64,000 nucleotides of DNA from positions 62,261,504 to 62,325,503 of the forward strand of contig NC_090280.1 in the NCBI RefSeq assembly GCF_037392515.1. Reading direction: 5' to 3'. The notes below the pieces were generated by a model. It did not search any database. It was not told the origin of the DNA and saw only the letters and a list, made by a program, of their open reading frames with translations. How positions within the stretch are numbered: the stretch's first letter is position 1; every line of letters starts with the position of its first letter. Shown here one piece after another: positions 44,627 to 56,100 of the stretch. Source of the stretch: Haliotis asinina. Lineage: Eukaryota; Mollusca; Gastropoda; Lepetellida; Haliotidae. The position numbers and the translations under genes were made by a program.

Positions 44627-44722
44627 GATGGCCCGTGAAGTTCCGGGTTAGACTGTACCTTCAGTAACCATGTTTGTCGTAAGAGGCGACTGACAGGATC
44701 AGGCTTGCTGACGTGGTGAGGC
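44627..44722 (+). repeat. SINE family 2 head fragment
   Basis: GGCCCGTGAAGTTCCGGGTT, GTTTGTCGTAAGAGGCGACT; ends after the GCTGACGTGGT block. Confidence 0.8.
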
Positions 44723-45119
44723 TGTTCAGTATGGTTGTCGAATCGGCCATATTGATATTAGACTAGAACACCATGAACATATTCAGCTGTCATCACTGAC
44801 TATGAGTTAGCGTGTTTTTCGTAACAATTGCCTTGCCTTTGTTTGTATTTGCGACGACGTCAGCAGTGGGTGGGGGATATCATCACATATTTGTGATTTA
44901 CAAACACATGTTCCTGACATAATTTGAACCGTATAACTGGCATTTAGCATTTAGCAGACAATTCTCGTAACAACGTTAACGGAACCCTTTTGAAACTTTA
45001 TGCACAAAAAATACTGGATCTCATAAATATGTCGGATAAATCAGAGAAGGCAAAAAGGGGAACGATCTTTGAAAGGTAATGTATATTTTAAAGAGGTGAT
45101 AAATACAACCGTTCATTAT

Positions 45120-45520
45120 TGAACTTATTTATTCATGTGATTCTTGACTGTAAGTGAAGGTGAACGAGAAGGAATATATAATTTATAACCACATTTTGAA
45201 GGCTTTGTCAAGGCCTGTTAGCTTGGTTGTACAACTCATATTTCATATATATTTGAAGTCATGGTCTAATGTCCCGCCTTTTCAGTGTGGTTTTCCAGGT
45301 GAACAGTTATGTAGCCTTTAGATCAATGATTGCGTAGGGAGCTGGTCTTTTCACGAACACCCAGTGTTCACTATTTGACAGTGGTTCATAAATGAGAGCC
45401 ACACAATGGTTTACCACAACAGAAACAATCACATATGCGCTTCACATACGCCCGATCTTAGACCCGTTCTGTTGGACAAACGACGATTTCGAAGCGAAAA
45501 CGTTGAGTAAAATGGCTGGA
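45120..45520 (-). repeat. Interspersed repeat, copy 2 (inverted relative to 20 kb)
   Basis: Minus strand carries the same three blocks in the same order as 20070-20470, including CTTCTCGTTCACCTTCACT and AACACTGGGTGTTCGTGAAA. The ORF at 45392-45646 reads through this repeat and is not a gene. Confidence 0.55.
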
Positions 45521-45629
45521 GTTTGTCATGTATCTGGTTTCCATGGCAATGACGTTTTTTTGGTTGCACTGGCATGGTGTTTGCTTTGTTGTCTATTTCG
45601 TGAACACCTGTTTTTTATTTACATAAATG

Positions 45630-45822
45630 ACGGTGGTCTGGCCTAATGGGTAAATCGTCGGCACGTCACACCGATGACTCGGGTTCGAATCTCACCATGG
45701 GTACAATGTGTGAAGTCCATGTCTGGTGCCCCCCCCCCCCCCCCCCCCCCCGCCGTGATAAGGCGGGAATATTACTAAATATGGCGTTAAACAGAACTCA
45801 CTCACTCACTCACTCACACGCA
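45630..45822 (+). repeat. SINE family 1 with a C run
   Basis: GTGGTCTGGCCTAATGGGTA (A-box region), CTCGGGTTCGAATCTCACC (B box), GGGTACAATGTGTGAAGTCC, then an uninterrupted run of about 23 C (45729-45751), and the tail GGCGTTAAACAGAACTCACT. The C run expands the CCCCCGCCGTGAT segment of the consensus. Confidence 0.88.
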
Positions 45823-46404
45823 TATCACTAGTAGCTGTCAGATTCAGAACAGTTAAAGATCACATGCAACCAAAAAATCAAACAAAATTAAAATACAATT
45901 TATCAATTATTCATGACATATAATATACACTGCTGCTTGCAAAAAAAATAAATAAACAAAATTATAAGCGTACAATCGCGATTCAAAAGTGCAATATTTT
46001 GTACTTGGCCTTACTTCCCTCGAAACGAAGCCCTCGGGAGACCGAACCCAGTCATAGCGGGTGGAGTACACTCAAGTGTAACGACGGCTCATTGTGTGTA
46101 TAGAAAGATGATCTGTTTGATGATCATTTTAGAAGTAGGGCAAGTCACAAGAAAGTAATTTTCTCTGGATAACAACTTCTTTCATTGTACTTGATGTGTC
46201 GTTTCAGTATGGATTCATATATCGTTGTCAAACAAATTCATATGCACTAGAAGAAGTTGTTATTCATAAAGAATGTATATAGAGATGTTCGGTTTTGTAG
46301 ATACATGTTCTCTGAATTTTGTGTTCGATCCAATCAAAAATCATCTCCGTAGAGATGGTGAACCACTGGAAACTGTCATTCGTCCAAGTACAAAGCGGGA
46401 CTTG

Positions 46405-46545
46405 AAACAGACAAGAGTTTGCACCAGTTTCCGTCTGATCCAGTCATCCGAGAAAAATGGATGCAGTTTGTTTGCAACCCACGGACATAAAAACATGTCA
46501 TATGTACAAGTTTCACACCTGCCTAATGACATAATGTGGCAGAGA
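46405..46545 (+). pseudogene. THAP-domain remnant
   Basis: Frame reading TDKSLHQFPSDPVIREKWMQFVC, then a stop, then HVICTSFTPACL, resembles the FHRFPKDPELRKKW and VCSxHFTPxCF blocks of THAP zinc-finger domains. The N-terminal Cys pair and the last His are not seen, and the middle is short. THAP domains bind DNA in P-element and Kolobok transposases. A 135-residue ORF in another frame (46273-46680) overlaps and is not a protein I recognise. Confidence 0.5.
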
Positions 46546-46613
46546 CAGGACTCGGGTGCACGAGTCATAAATCAATTTATTATGTTTATGACTTATAGCC
46601 TGATAGGTGTTAA

Positions 46614-48592
46614 AGGGGCACTGATGCGGAGTCATTTCCGTGGACTGGTTCAAACCTTTGTTATTGTTTTTCTCCTGTGAGTACTCGGATGACAGCCCAG
46701 AATTCGTGACTGGTTCGTGATCTCTGCTGCGAAATCCATATGCGCAATTGAGAGTTTAATTGTAGACAGATCAACTAAGGTGAAGTCATTTTTATTTCAT
46801 TACAAATGTAATATGAAAACAAATGAAAAACTTTGAAGGTTAATCATCTGCCAGTGGTAGAAATGGTGAAAAACTATTAGGACGGGGAAATAACGAAGCC
46901 AATGTACGTCTCTATATTTGGTCTCATGACCCTAATAAGTATATTGTCATATTTGTATGATCTTGAAAATAATATGCTTATGCTTACAGTAAATTCCTAA
47001 CAGGAACATTTATACATTGTATAGACTGCCAATAGAGATCCTATTTCACACACATAAGCGATCTAGTGTGTGTTTTCTGTCATATAGATTCTGCTGAATG
47101 CTACAACATTCTGCTGAATGCTACAAAAAATTAAAACAAAATGCAATATAATGAATGTAAAACAGACTAATCTTATGGCAACAATGTCAGGCTACTACCT
47201 TGTTCACGAATGTTTCCATCAGTATCCACAAAAAAGAACGATATTCTATTCATCTGCAGCTGGTAAATAATCCTGCTCTGTTTCTTACAACAGTCTAATT
47301 TGCGAAAAAGTGGTGAAAGCCTGATAAACCTCTCATTGGTCACCCGAGATAGCACACCTGGGAACTAATTGTATGACGTCAACCATTCTAAGTAATTTAG
47401 TTAACCAATAATGAGCAATCAATCAATCAACGCAATGGTGGTTAATTCTTTGAAGGGAGGATGTTGTTTTTGCACTCGCACTTTACGACAGGGTGTAGTC
47501 AGTATAGATCAGTCTACATACACTGCCTTTTGACAAATCCGTTGTAATCAATCAGTGTGTTATCGATTAATCCTTTGATCGATGTTTGCTTTTGTAACTC
47601 AGTTGATAAACCCTCTAGCATCACTTACATGCACATATTACATAACATACAATACATTTGCCACTACAGACCTTAATTTATAATGTTGAGTATTTACTCC
47701 AGACAGGAGAAATGCCAAATGGGAACCTTTGTTGAGTAACCTGAGTGCTGTTACTACTAATTATACCTGTTATAAATTCATTAACTGACAATCAAGTTAA
47801 TGATGACAAATAACACGTGTAGGTTTACACCATCAAACGCGAGTTACAGCAAGGAAGATGTAATCTCAGTGTCGCATGCAGCCTGGAAACACTTATGGGC
47901 CGAAACTGTTTTGAGGATACCAACGGAACTTCGTTACATAAGAAATACATACAGGCATTTGCCGTGTACTTGGGTAAATAGGTGTAATCAGTTTTTTTAA
48001 GTAAGAACATTTTCAGATTTCTCTACCAATGACAAAGTCATTGTTTTTAGTTTACGAATTCAAATAAATCAACTGTGTGTTTTTATTATCATAGACTATC
48101 ATAAATAATAAACCATTGTAGCTACCATAGCTACCAAAATTTACGTATGATATTTGCTATGACAGCCGGGCCAACACTCAAAAATATCTAAATATAAAGC
48201 TTTGCAATCTTTCAGACTGAAACAAATGGCTTGCTACGTGCCTGTAGACATAATATTTTCGCATAACATGATCAATGATGATTAAATATCGAGGTACAAA
48301 ACACGGAAATAGGATCAAATTGGATCAGTCACTATACCATCCAAGCATCCGAAAAAACTACACTGCTGGGTTATTTTGTTAGGATCAGACAAGGAATACC
48401 ATGGATATTTTTAAATAATGGCATATGATGGGCATCCAGCCTCCGGACTGTTTAGGTGAAGAAATTCTGCTAATGTGGACCGGAGCCCAGTCCCTTTGTC
48501 GGTCACGGTCGAGGGAGCGAGCGCTAACCAATTTGCAGTTTCGTAATCAGACCGTTGGCGAGAAACATTATTCGCTCCGCATCAGTGCCCCT
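46614..48592. mobile_element. Nested TTAA-flanked non-autonomous transposon (1979 bp)
   Basis: TTAA at 46610-46613 and 48593-48596. Perfect 18-base inverted ends, AGGGGCACTGATGCGGAG, on both sides. The interior has no transposase-like ORF; its short ORFs show no motif. Inserted inside the larger TTAA element, so it is younger. Confidence 0.8.
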
Positions 48593-49062
48593 TTAAGTTC
48601 AAATTGCATGTGGTCAATGATTGAAGCTGTGTATCGCATATTGTTTTTAGCAGACAGGCAGGTAGACATATAGGTGTCAATAAATCAGACACTGAGCTTT
48701 CTCTTGACAGAGGCTGCTTTCCACAATCAACAAGTTTTTTTTTATGTAACGAGTAGATTATTTACTTGTTTGTGTACACAACCAAGATTAGACTACTGCT
48801 GACGAACTCATACTCCGGGCAGGCATACCGTTTCAAGCTCCGCAAAAATTCACTGCGCATGCATTATGAGCGCAGTGCAGCACAGCCTTTGAAACCACTT
48901 TTTCCCCAGCGCTTTGAGAAATTTAGTGAATCGTTTTAACTCCGATTTCGCGATCACTTTTTTCATCGCGTTTTTTCAACTTTATAGATAGAATTGGCAT
49001 TTTTTATGATTGGTTTCGTAAGTGCATACCAAAAGGTATGTGACCTTGCATGTGACCTTTAA

Positions 49063-49369
49063 GTAACAGACACTGAATTCCGCCACTGTTCCTACTCAGG
49101 TTCCAGAATGGTAGAGTAAAAGACAAATATTTGATCACAGCAGTAACAATATACAAAATAACCCTTAAAATGATGCACAACAACTTATTTAGCTAACTGT
49201 GTTCAGTAATACACATCTCACATGCAATGAAAATTTAAGGAAACGCCTAAAATAATGATACAAAGTGCCCATGGGTGTTTGCAATTTTCTGTCAGTCGCT
49301 TAACACGCACAGAAACGCAGGCCCACTGGGGTATTTTTGAAGAGTGAGAACTGAGTCAAGATAAACGGT
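49063..49369. other. Stretch without a recognised feature
   Basis: Between the TTAA element and the start of detectable homology with the upstream region of lectin gene A. Confidence 0.5.
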
Positions 49370-49819
49370 CATCACCAATGTGTTAACGTTCTGTGGAAAC
49401 ACACTTTGAAAACGCTCATGGTCACGACTACTTTTGATTTTGAACAAATGGCAGTGTATCACAAAGTTGGTTCAGAGGGAGAAATGGTGTTAGAAGTAAT
49501 GGTGCTTAACTATTCGGTAGGCATTGCAGGATGGGAAAGGCAACATCGATTCCTTAGTCTTGACGTTATTTCTCTAAAAAGACAAATTCACCACATTTCC
49601 CTGTGGAACTCATCCATGACACAAACTGGTGTTATCTTTGGAGTAATCGTCGAAAAGACATTAAGCAACCCATAGCACTTCATAAGGTTATCTAGGAATA
49701 TATAATACATTTATGAACTTGATTTAGGTACATAGCTGAAACACATTTGAACAAGAAGAGATTCGGCTTTTCATTTCATTTGGAAGGTTCTGTGCAACAC
49801 AAACGTTCATACTGGAAGC
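49370..49819 (+). promoter_or_regulatory. Upstream region of lectin gene B
   Basis: Aligns in inverted orientation with 16253-16800. The last 120 bases (from ATATATAATACATTTATGAAC at about 49698) recur at the start of every array unit, so each unit brings its own copy of the proximal upstream sequence, including a TATA-like ATATATCATAC about 120 bases before the ATG. Confidence 0.5.
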
Positions 49820-50149
49820 ATGAGTTCCACAACGTTGAGCAGCTTTATGCAATTTGAAGCAATTGGTATTCGTTGTCTGATACTGACATACTTTGCGCAG
49901 TTAACAAGTGCTTGTGAGCTGGATCTGCAATATGGTAAACGCCAAACAGGATCAACCTTTAAAATTTCCACACCGTCATCTCTGTTCTCCTGTGCGGCTG
50001 AATGTGTTTCATATAGAGTATGCAAATCCTTCAATTTTGATGTGGCACGAAGGACGTGTCACCTGAATGGTTGTGATGACCTACAGTGTCTGGAAGGGTC
50101 AAAGAAAGAGACCGACTTCATATACAGTTCCATCATCAACTGGAACAAG
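49820..50149 (+). CDS. Lectin B exon 1, unit 1 (intact donor)
   Basis: 110 codons then AAG|GTAATG, phase 0. Hydrophobic leader [16 protein letters not shown], then Cys-rich PAN/apple-like domain. Most diverged copy: FAQLTSA, LQYGKRQ and TPSSLFSC where the others have IARLTSA, LQYAKRQ and TSLSLFSC; it is closer to gene A in keeping FKIST. If unspliced, the frame ends after 123 residues. Confidence 0.85.
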
Positions 50150-53100
50150 GTAATGGAATTTGTAATAACCGTTGAGTACAATTATGACTGATGTACGTTT
50201 ATATGTTTTAATACAATTCATATACAACACGAATTGATATCTGCTATATTCAATCAATCTGTTATTCCGTACACAAAGGCCACAGGCCTATCGTGCAATA
50301 CATAGTAGTAATATACAGAAGGATTGTATACATGTATACAGTATTATCTGATAATATGTTGTTCTACAACTGTGACGTTCAGACGATGCTCGATGGCGAT
50401 TAGATTCTTGAGAAGCATTCAGAAGTTGGTATTGAAGTAAAGACAAATAATGTGGATGACAACTTCTTGTTTATTATTTACAATCCACCTGACGACGGGG
50501 CAAGGAATATAGCCCAGAAAGGGTGTGACATACAAAACAAGAAGTTTTAATCCACATTAATTGTCTTCACTTCGATGGCGATTCTTCTTTTGTGAGTTTC
50601 ATAGGATGATATATAAACATAGCAACATTCTGAATCATATCATGGTTATTGCAGTTTAACAGGGAGTACAATATATCCATGAATGGGTGGGCATCATAAT
50701 ATTCTTGAAGTTACTATTTACCTAGTTTATCATACAATGAACATGCAAGCAGACAGATTTTCTAAGGCATTACTATTACATGATTTACATGACCTATCTT
50801 CTCTTCTTATCTTCATAAATCTACCTTTTCTAATCCACATATCATGTGGTGAGCAGCCAAAATGTGTTGAACGTACTTAACGTAATGTTTTTATCGTGAT
50901 ACATGCAGATATAAAAGTATGACTTAAAGGATGCGTAGTAATCACATTTCGAAGAAATGAAAAGGGACTTTTTTGAAGTCAGTTCTGTTGGCATATGTAA
51001 ATCTGAAATCTTTGTGTAAATAAACTAATTAACGTTGAGAGAAACACAACATACTGCTCATACCACATGTGATTAAGAATGTTGTAAATAAAGGATTTTT
51101 TCACATTCGTTACTCAATATCCATTTCTATCATATAAAGTCATCATATCGTCACTATTCTTTGGTAATGGATGAGAGGACATACGTAAAAGTCTTAGCCA
51201 ACATTCGGATATATCATACATTTATGAACTTGACTTAGGTACATACACGGAACACACTGGAACAAGAAGAGATTAGGCTTTTCATTTCATTTGGAAGGTT
51301 CTGTGCAACACAAACGTTCATACTGGAAGCATGAGTTCCACAACGTTGAGCAGCTTTATGCAATTTGAAGCAATTGGTATTCGTTGTCTGATACTGACAT
51401 ACATTGCGCGGTTAACAAGTGCTTGTGAGCTGGATCTGCAATATGCCAAACGCCAAACAGGATCAACCTTTAATATTTCCACGTCGTTATCTCTGTTCTC
51501 CTGTGCGGCTGAATGTGTTTCATATAGAGTATGCAAATCCTTCAATTTTGATGTGGCACGAAGGACGTGTCACCTGAACGGTTGTGATGACCTACAGTGT
51601 CTGGAAGGGTCAAAGAAAGAGACCGACTTCATATACAGTTCCATCATCAACTGGAACAAGATAATGGAATTTGTAATAACCGTTGAGTACAATTATGACT
51701 GATGTACGTTTATATGTTTTAATACAATTCATATACAACACGAATTGATATCTGCTATATTCAATCAATCTGTTATTCCGTACACAAAGGCCACAAGCCT
51801 ATCGTACAATACATAGTAGTAATATACAGAAGGATTGTATACAAGTATACAGTATTATTTGATAATATGTTGTTCTACAACTGTGACGTTCAGACGATGC
51901 TCGATGGCGATTAGATTCTTGAGAAGCATTCAGAAGTTGGTATTGAAGTAAAGACAAATAATGTGGATGACAACTTCTTGTTTATTATTTACAATCCACC
52001 TGACGACGGGGCAAGGAATATAGCCCAGAAAGGGTGTGACATACAAAACAAGAAGTTTTAATCCACATTAATTGTCTTCACTTCGATGGCGATTCTTCTT
52101 TTGTGAGTTTCATAGGATGATATATAAACATAGCAACATTCTGAATCATATCATGGTTATTGCAGTTTAACAGGGAGTACAATATATCCATGAATGGGTG
52201 GGCATCATAATATTCTTGAAGTTACTATTTACCTAGTTTATCATACAATGAACATGCAAGCAGACAGATTTTCTAAGGCATTACTATTACATGATTTACA
52301 TGACCTATCTTCTCTTCTTATCTTCATAAATCTACCTTTTCTAATCCACATATCATGTGGTGAGCAGCCAAAATGTGTTGAACGTACTTAACGTAATGTT
52401 TTTATCGTGATACATGCAGATATAAAAGTATGACTTAAAGGATGCGTAGTAATCACATTTCGAAGAAATGAAAAGGGACTTTTTTGAAGTCAGTTCTGTT
52501 GGCATATGTAAATCTGAAATCTTTGTGTAAATAAACTAATTAACGTTGAGAGAAACACAACATACTGCTCATACCACATGTGATTAAGAATGTTGTAAAT
52601 AAAGGATTTTTTCACATTCGTTACTCAATATCCATTTCTATCATATAAAGTCATCATATCGTCACTATTCTTTGGTAATGGATGAGAGGACATACGTAAA
52701 AGTCTTAGCCAACATTCGGATATATCATACATTTATGAACTTGACTTAGGTACATACGCGGAACACACTGGAACAAGAAGAGATTAGGCTTTTCATTTCA
52801 TTTGGAAGGTTCTGTGCAACACAAACGTTCATACTGGAAGCATGAGTTCCACAACGTTGAGCAGCTTTATGCAATTTGAAGCAATTGGTATTCGTTGTCT
52901 GATACTGACATACATTGCGCGGTTAACAAGTGCTTGTGAGCTGGATCTGCAATATGCCAAACGCCAAACAGGATCAACCTTTAATATTTCCACGTCGTTA
53001 TCTCTGTTCTCCTGTGCGGCTGAATGTGTTTCATATAGAGTATGCAAATCCTTCAATTTTGATGTGGCACGAAGGACGTGTCACCTGAATGGTTGTGATG

Positions 53101-56100
53101 ACCTACAGTGTCTGGAAGGGTCAAAGAAAGAGACCGACTTCATATACAGTTCCATCATCAACTGGAACAAGGTAATGGAATTTGTAATAACCGTTGAGTA
53201 AAATTATGACTGATGTACGTTTATATGTTTTAATACAATTCATATACAACACGAATTGATATCTGCTATATTCAATCAATCTGTTATTCCGTACACAAAG
53301 GCCACAGGCCTATCGTACAATACATAGTAGTAATATACAGAAGGATTGTATACATGTATACAGTATTATCTGATAATATGTTGTTCTACAACTGTGACGT
53401 TCAGACGATGCTCGATGGCGATTAGATTCTTGAGAAGCATTCAGAAGTTGGTATTGAAGTAAAGACAAATAATGTGGATGACAACTTCTTGTTTATTATT
53501 TACAATCCACCTGACGACGGGGCAAGGAATATAGCCCAGAAAGGGTGTGACATACAAAACAAGAAGTTTTAATCCACATTAATTGTCTTCACTTCGATGG
53601 CGATTCTTCTTTTGTGAGTTTCATAGGATGATATATAAACATAGCAACATTCTGAATCATATCATGGTTATTGCAGTTTAACAGGGAGTACAATATATCC
53701 ATGAATGGGTGGGCATCATAATATTCTTGAAGTTACTATTTACCTAGTTTATCATACAATGAACATGCAAGCAGACAGATTTTCTAAGGCATTACTATTA
53801 CATGATTTACATGACCTATCTTCTCTTCTTATCTTCATAAATCTACCTTTTCTAATCCACATATCATGTGGTGAGCAGCCAAAATGTGTTGAACGTACTT
53901 AACGTAATGTTTTTATCGTGATACATGCAGATATAAAAGTATGACTTAAAGGATGCGTAGTAATCACATTTCGAAGAAATGAAAAGGGACTTTTTTGAAG
54001 TCAGTTCTGTTGGCATATGTAAATCTGAAATCTTTGTGTAAATAAACTAATTAACGTTGAGAGAAACACAACATACTGCTCATACCACATGTGATTAAGA
54101 ATGTTGTAAATAAAGGATTTTTTCACATTCGTTACTCAATATCCATTTCTATCATATAAAGTCATCATATCGTCACTATTCTTTGGTAATGGATGAGAGG
54201 ACATACGTAAAAGTCTTAGCCAACATTCGGATATATCATACATTTATGAACTTGACTTAGGTACATACGCGGAACACACTGGAACAAGAAGAGATTAGGC
54301 TTTTCATTTCATTTGGAAGGTTCTGTGCAACACAAACGTTCATACTGGAAGCATGAGTTCCACAACGTTGAGCAGCTTTATGCAATTTGAAGCAATTGGT
54401 ATTCGTTGTCTGATACTGACATACATTGCGCGGTTAACAAGTGCTTGTGAGCTGGATCTGCAATATGCCAAACGCCAAACAGGATCAACCTTTAATATTT
54501 CCACGTCGTTATCTCTGTTCTCCTGTGCGGCTGAATGTGTTTCATATAGAGTATGCAAATCCTTCAATTTTGATGTGGCACGAAGGACGTGTCACCTGAA
54601 TGGTTGTGATGACCTACAGTGTCTGGAAGGGTCAAAGAAAGAGACCGACTTCATATACAGTTCCATCATCAACTGGAACAAGGTAATGGAATTTGTAATA
54701 ACCGTTGAGTAAAATTATGACTGATGTACGTTTATATGTTTTAATACAATTCATATACAACACGAATTGATATCTGCTATATTCAATCAATCTGTTATTC
54801 CGTACACAAAGGCCACAGGCCTATCGTACAATACATAGTAGTAATATACAGAAGGATTGTATACATGTATACAGTATTATCTGATAATATGTTGTTCTAC
54901 AACTGTGACGTTCAGACGATGCTCGATGGCGATTAGATTCTTGAGAAGCATTCAGAAGTTGGTATTGAAGTAAAGACAAATAATGTGGATGACAACTTCT
55001 TGTTTATTATTTACAATCCACCTGACGACGGGGCAAGGAATATAGCCCAGAAAGGGTGTGACATACAAAACAAGAAGTTTTAATCCACATTAATTGTCTT
55101 CACTTCGATGGCGATTCTTCTTTTGTGAGTTTCATAGGATGATATATAAACATAGCAACATTCTGAATCATATCATGGTTATTGCAGTTTAACAGGGAGT
55201 ACAATATATCCATGAATGGGTGGGCATCATAATATTCTTGAAGTTACTATTTACCTAGTTTATCATACAATGAACATGCAAGCAGACAGATTTTCTAAGG
55301 CATTACTATTACATGATTTACATGACCTATCTTCTCTTCTTATCTTCATAAATCTACCTTTTCTAATCCACATATCATGTGGTGAGCAGCCAAAATGTGT
55401 TGAACGTACTTAACGTAATGTTTTTATCGTGATACATGCAGATATAAAAGTATGACTTAAAGGATGCGTAGTAATCACATTTCGAAGAAATGAAAAGGGA
55501 CTTTTTTGAAGTCAGTTCTGTTGGCATATGTAAATCTGAAATCTTTGTGTAAATAAACTAATTAACGTTGAGAGAAACACAACATACTGCTCATACCACA
55601 TGTGATTAAGAATGTTGTAAATAAAGGATTTTTTCACATTCGTTACTCAATATCCATTTCTATCATATAAAGTCATCATATCGTCACTATTCTTTGGTAA
55701 TGGATGAGAGGACATACGTAAAAGTCTTAGCCAACATTCGGATATATCATACATTTATGAACTTGACTTAGGTACATACGCGGAACACACTGGAACAAGA
55801 AGAGATTAGGCTTTTCATTTCATTTGGAAGGTTCTGTGCAACACAAACGTTCATACTGGAAGCATGAGTTCCACAACGTTGAGCAGCTTTATGCAATTTG
55901 AAGCAATTGGTATTCGTTGTCTGATACTGACATACATTGCGCGGTTAACAAGTGCTTGTGAGCTGGATCTGCAATATGCCAAACGCCAAACAGGATCAAC
56001 CTTTAATATTTCCACGTCGTTATCTCTGTTCTCCTGTGCGGCTGAATGTGTTTCATATAGAGTATGCAAATCCTTCAATTTTGATGTGGCACGAAGGACG

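Larger units (their letters stand above)
45857..49058 (+). mobile_element. TTAA-flanked transposon relic, parent-like of the 17.5-kb element
   Basis: TTAA at 45853-45856 and 49059-49062. Inverted ends: left AGATCACATGCAACC and right (minus strand) AGGTCACATGCAAGG. 45857-46090 and 48597-49058 align with the 744-bp element at 17463-18206. The extra middle holds a THAP-domain remnant and a second TTAA-flanked element (46614-48592). TTAA target site plus THAP fits the Kolobok superfamily; piggyBac is the alternative. Confidence 0.55.

Noticed and set aside
49807-50034. 75-residue minus-strand ORFs opposite each exon 1
   Set aside because: Shadows of the PAN/apple exon on the other strand.
50488-50540. 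Functional hammerhead ribozyme
   Set aside because: CUGANGA and GAAA boxes are present, but the first stem II pair is mismatched and no correct cleavage triplet is found.
50683-50880. 65-residue ORF (MGGHHNILEV) in six of seven array units
   Set aside because: Identity merely reflects recent duplication; it is absent from gene A and truncated by the deletion in unit 6. No leader or domain seen.
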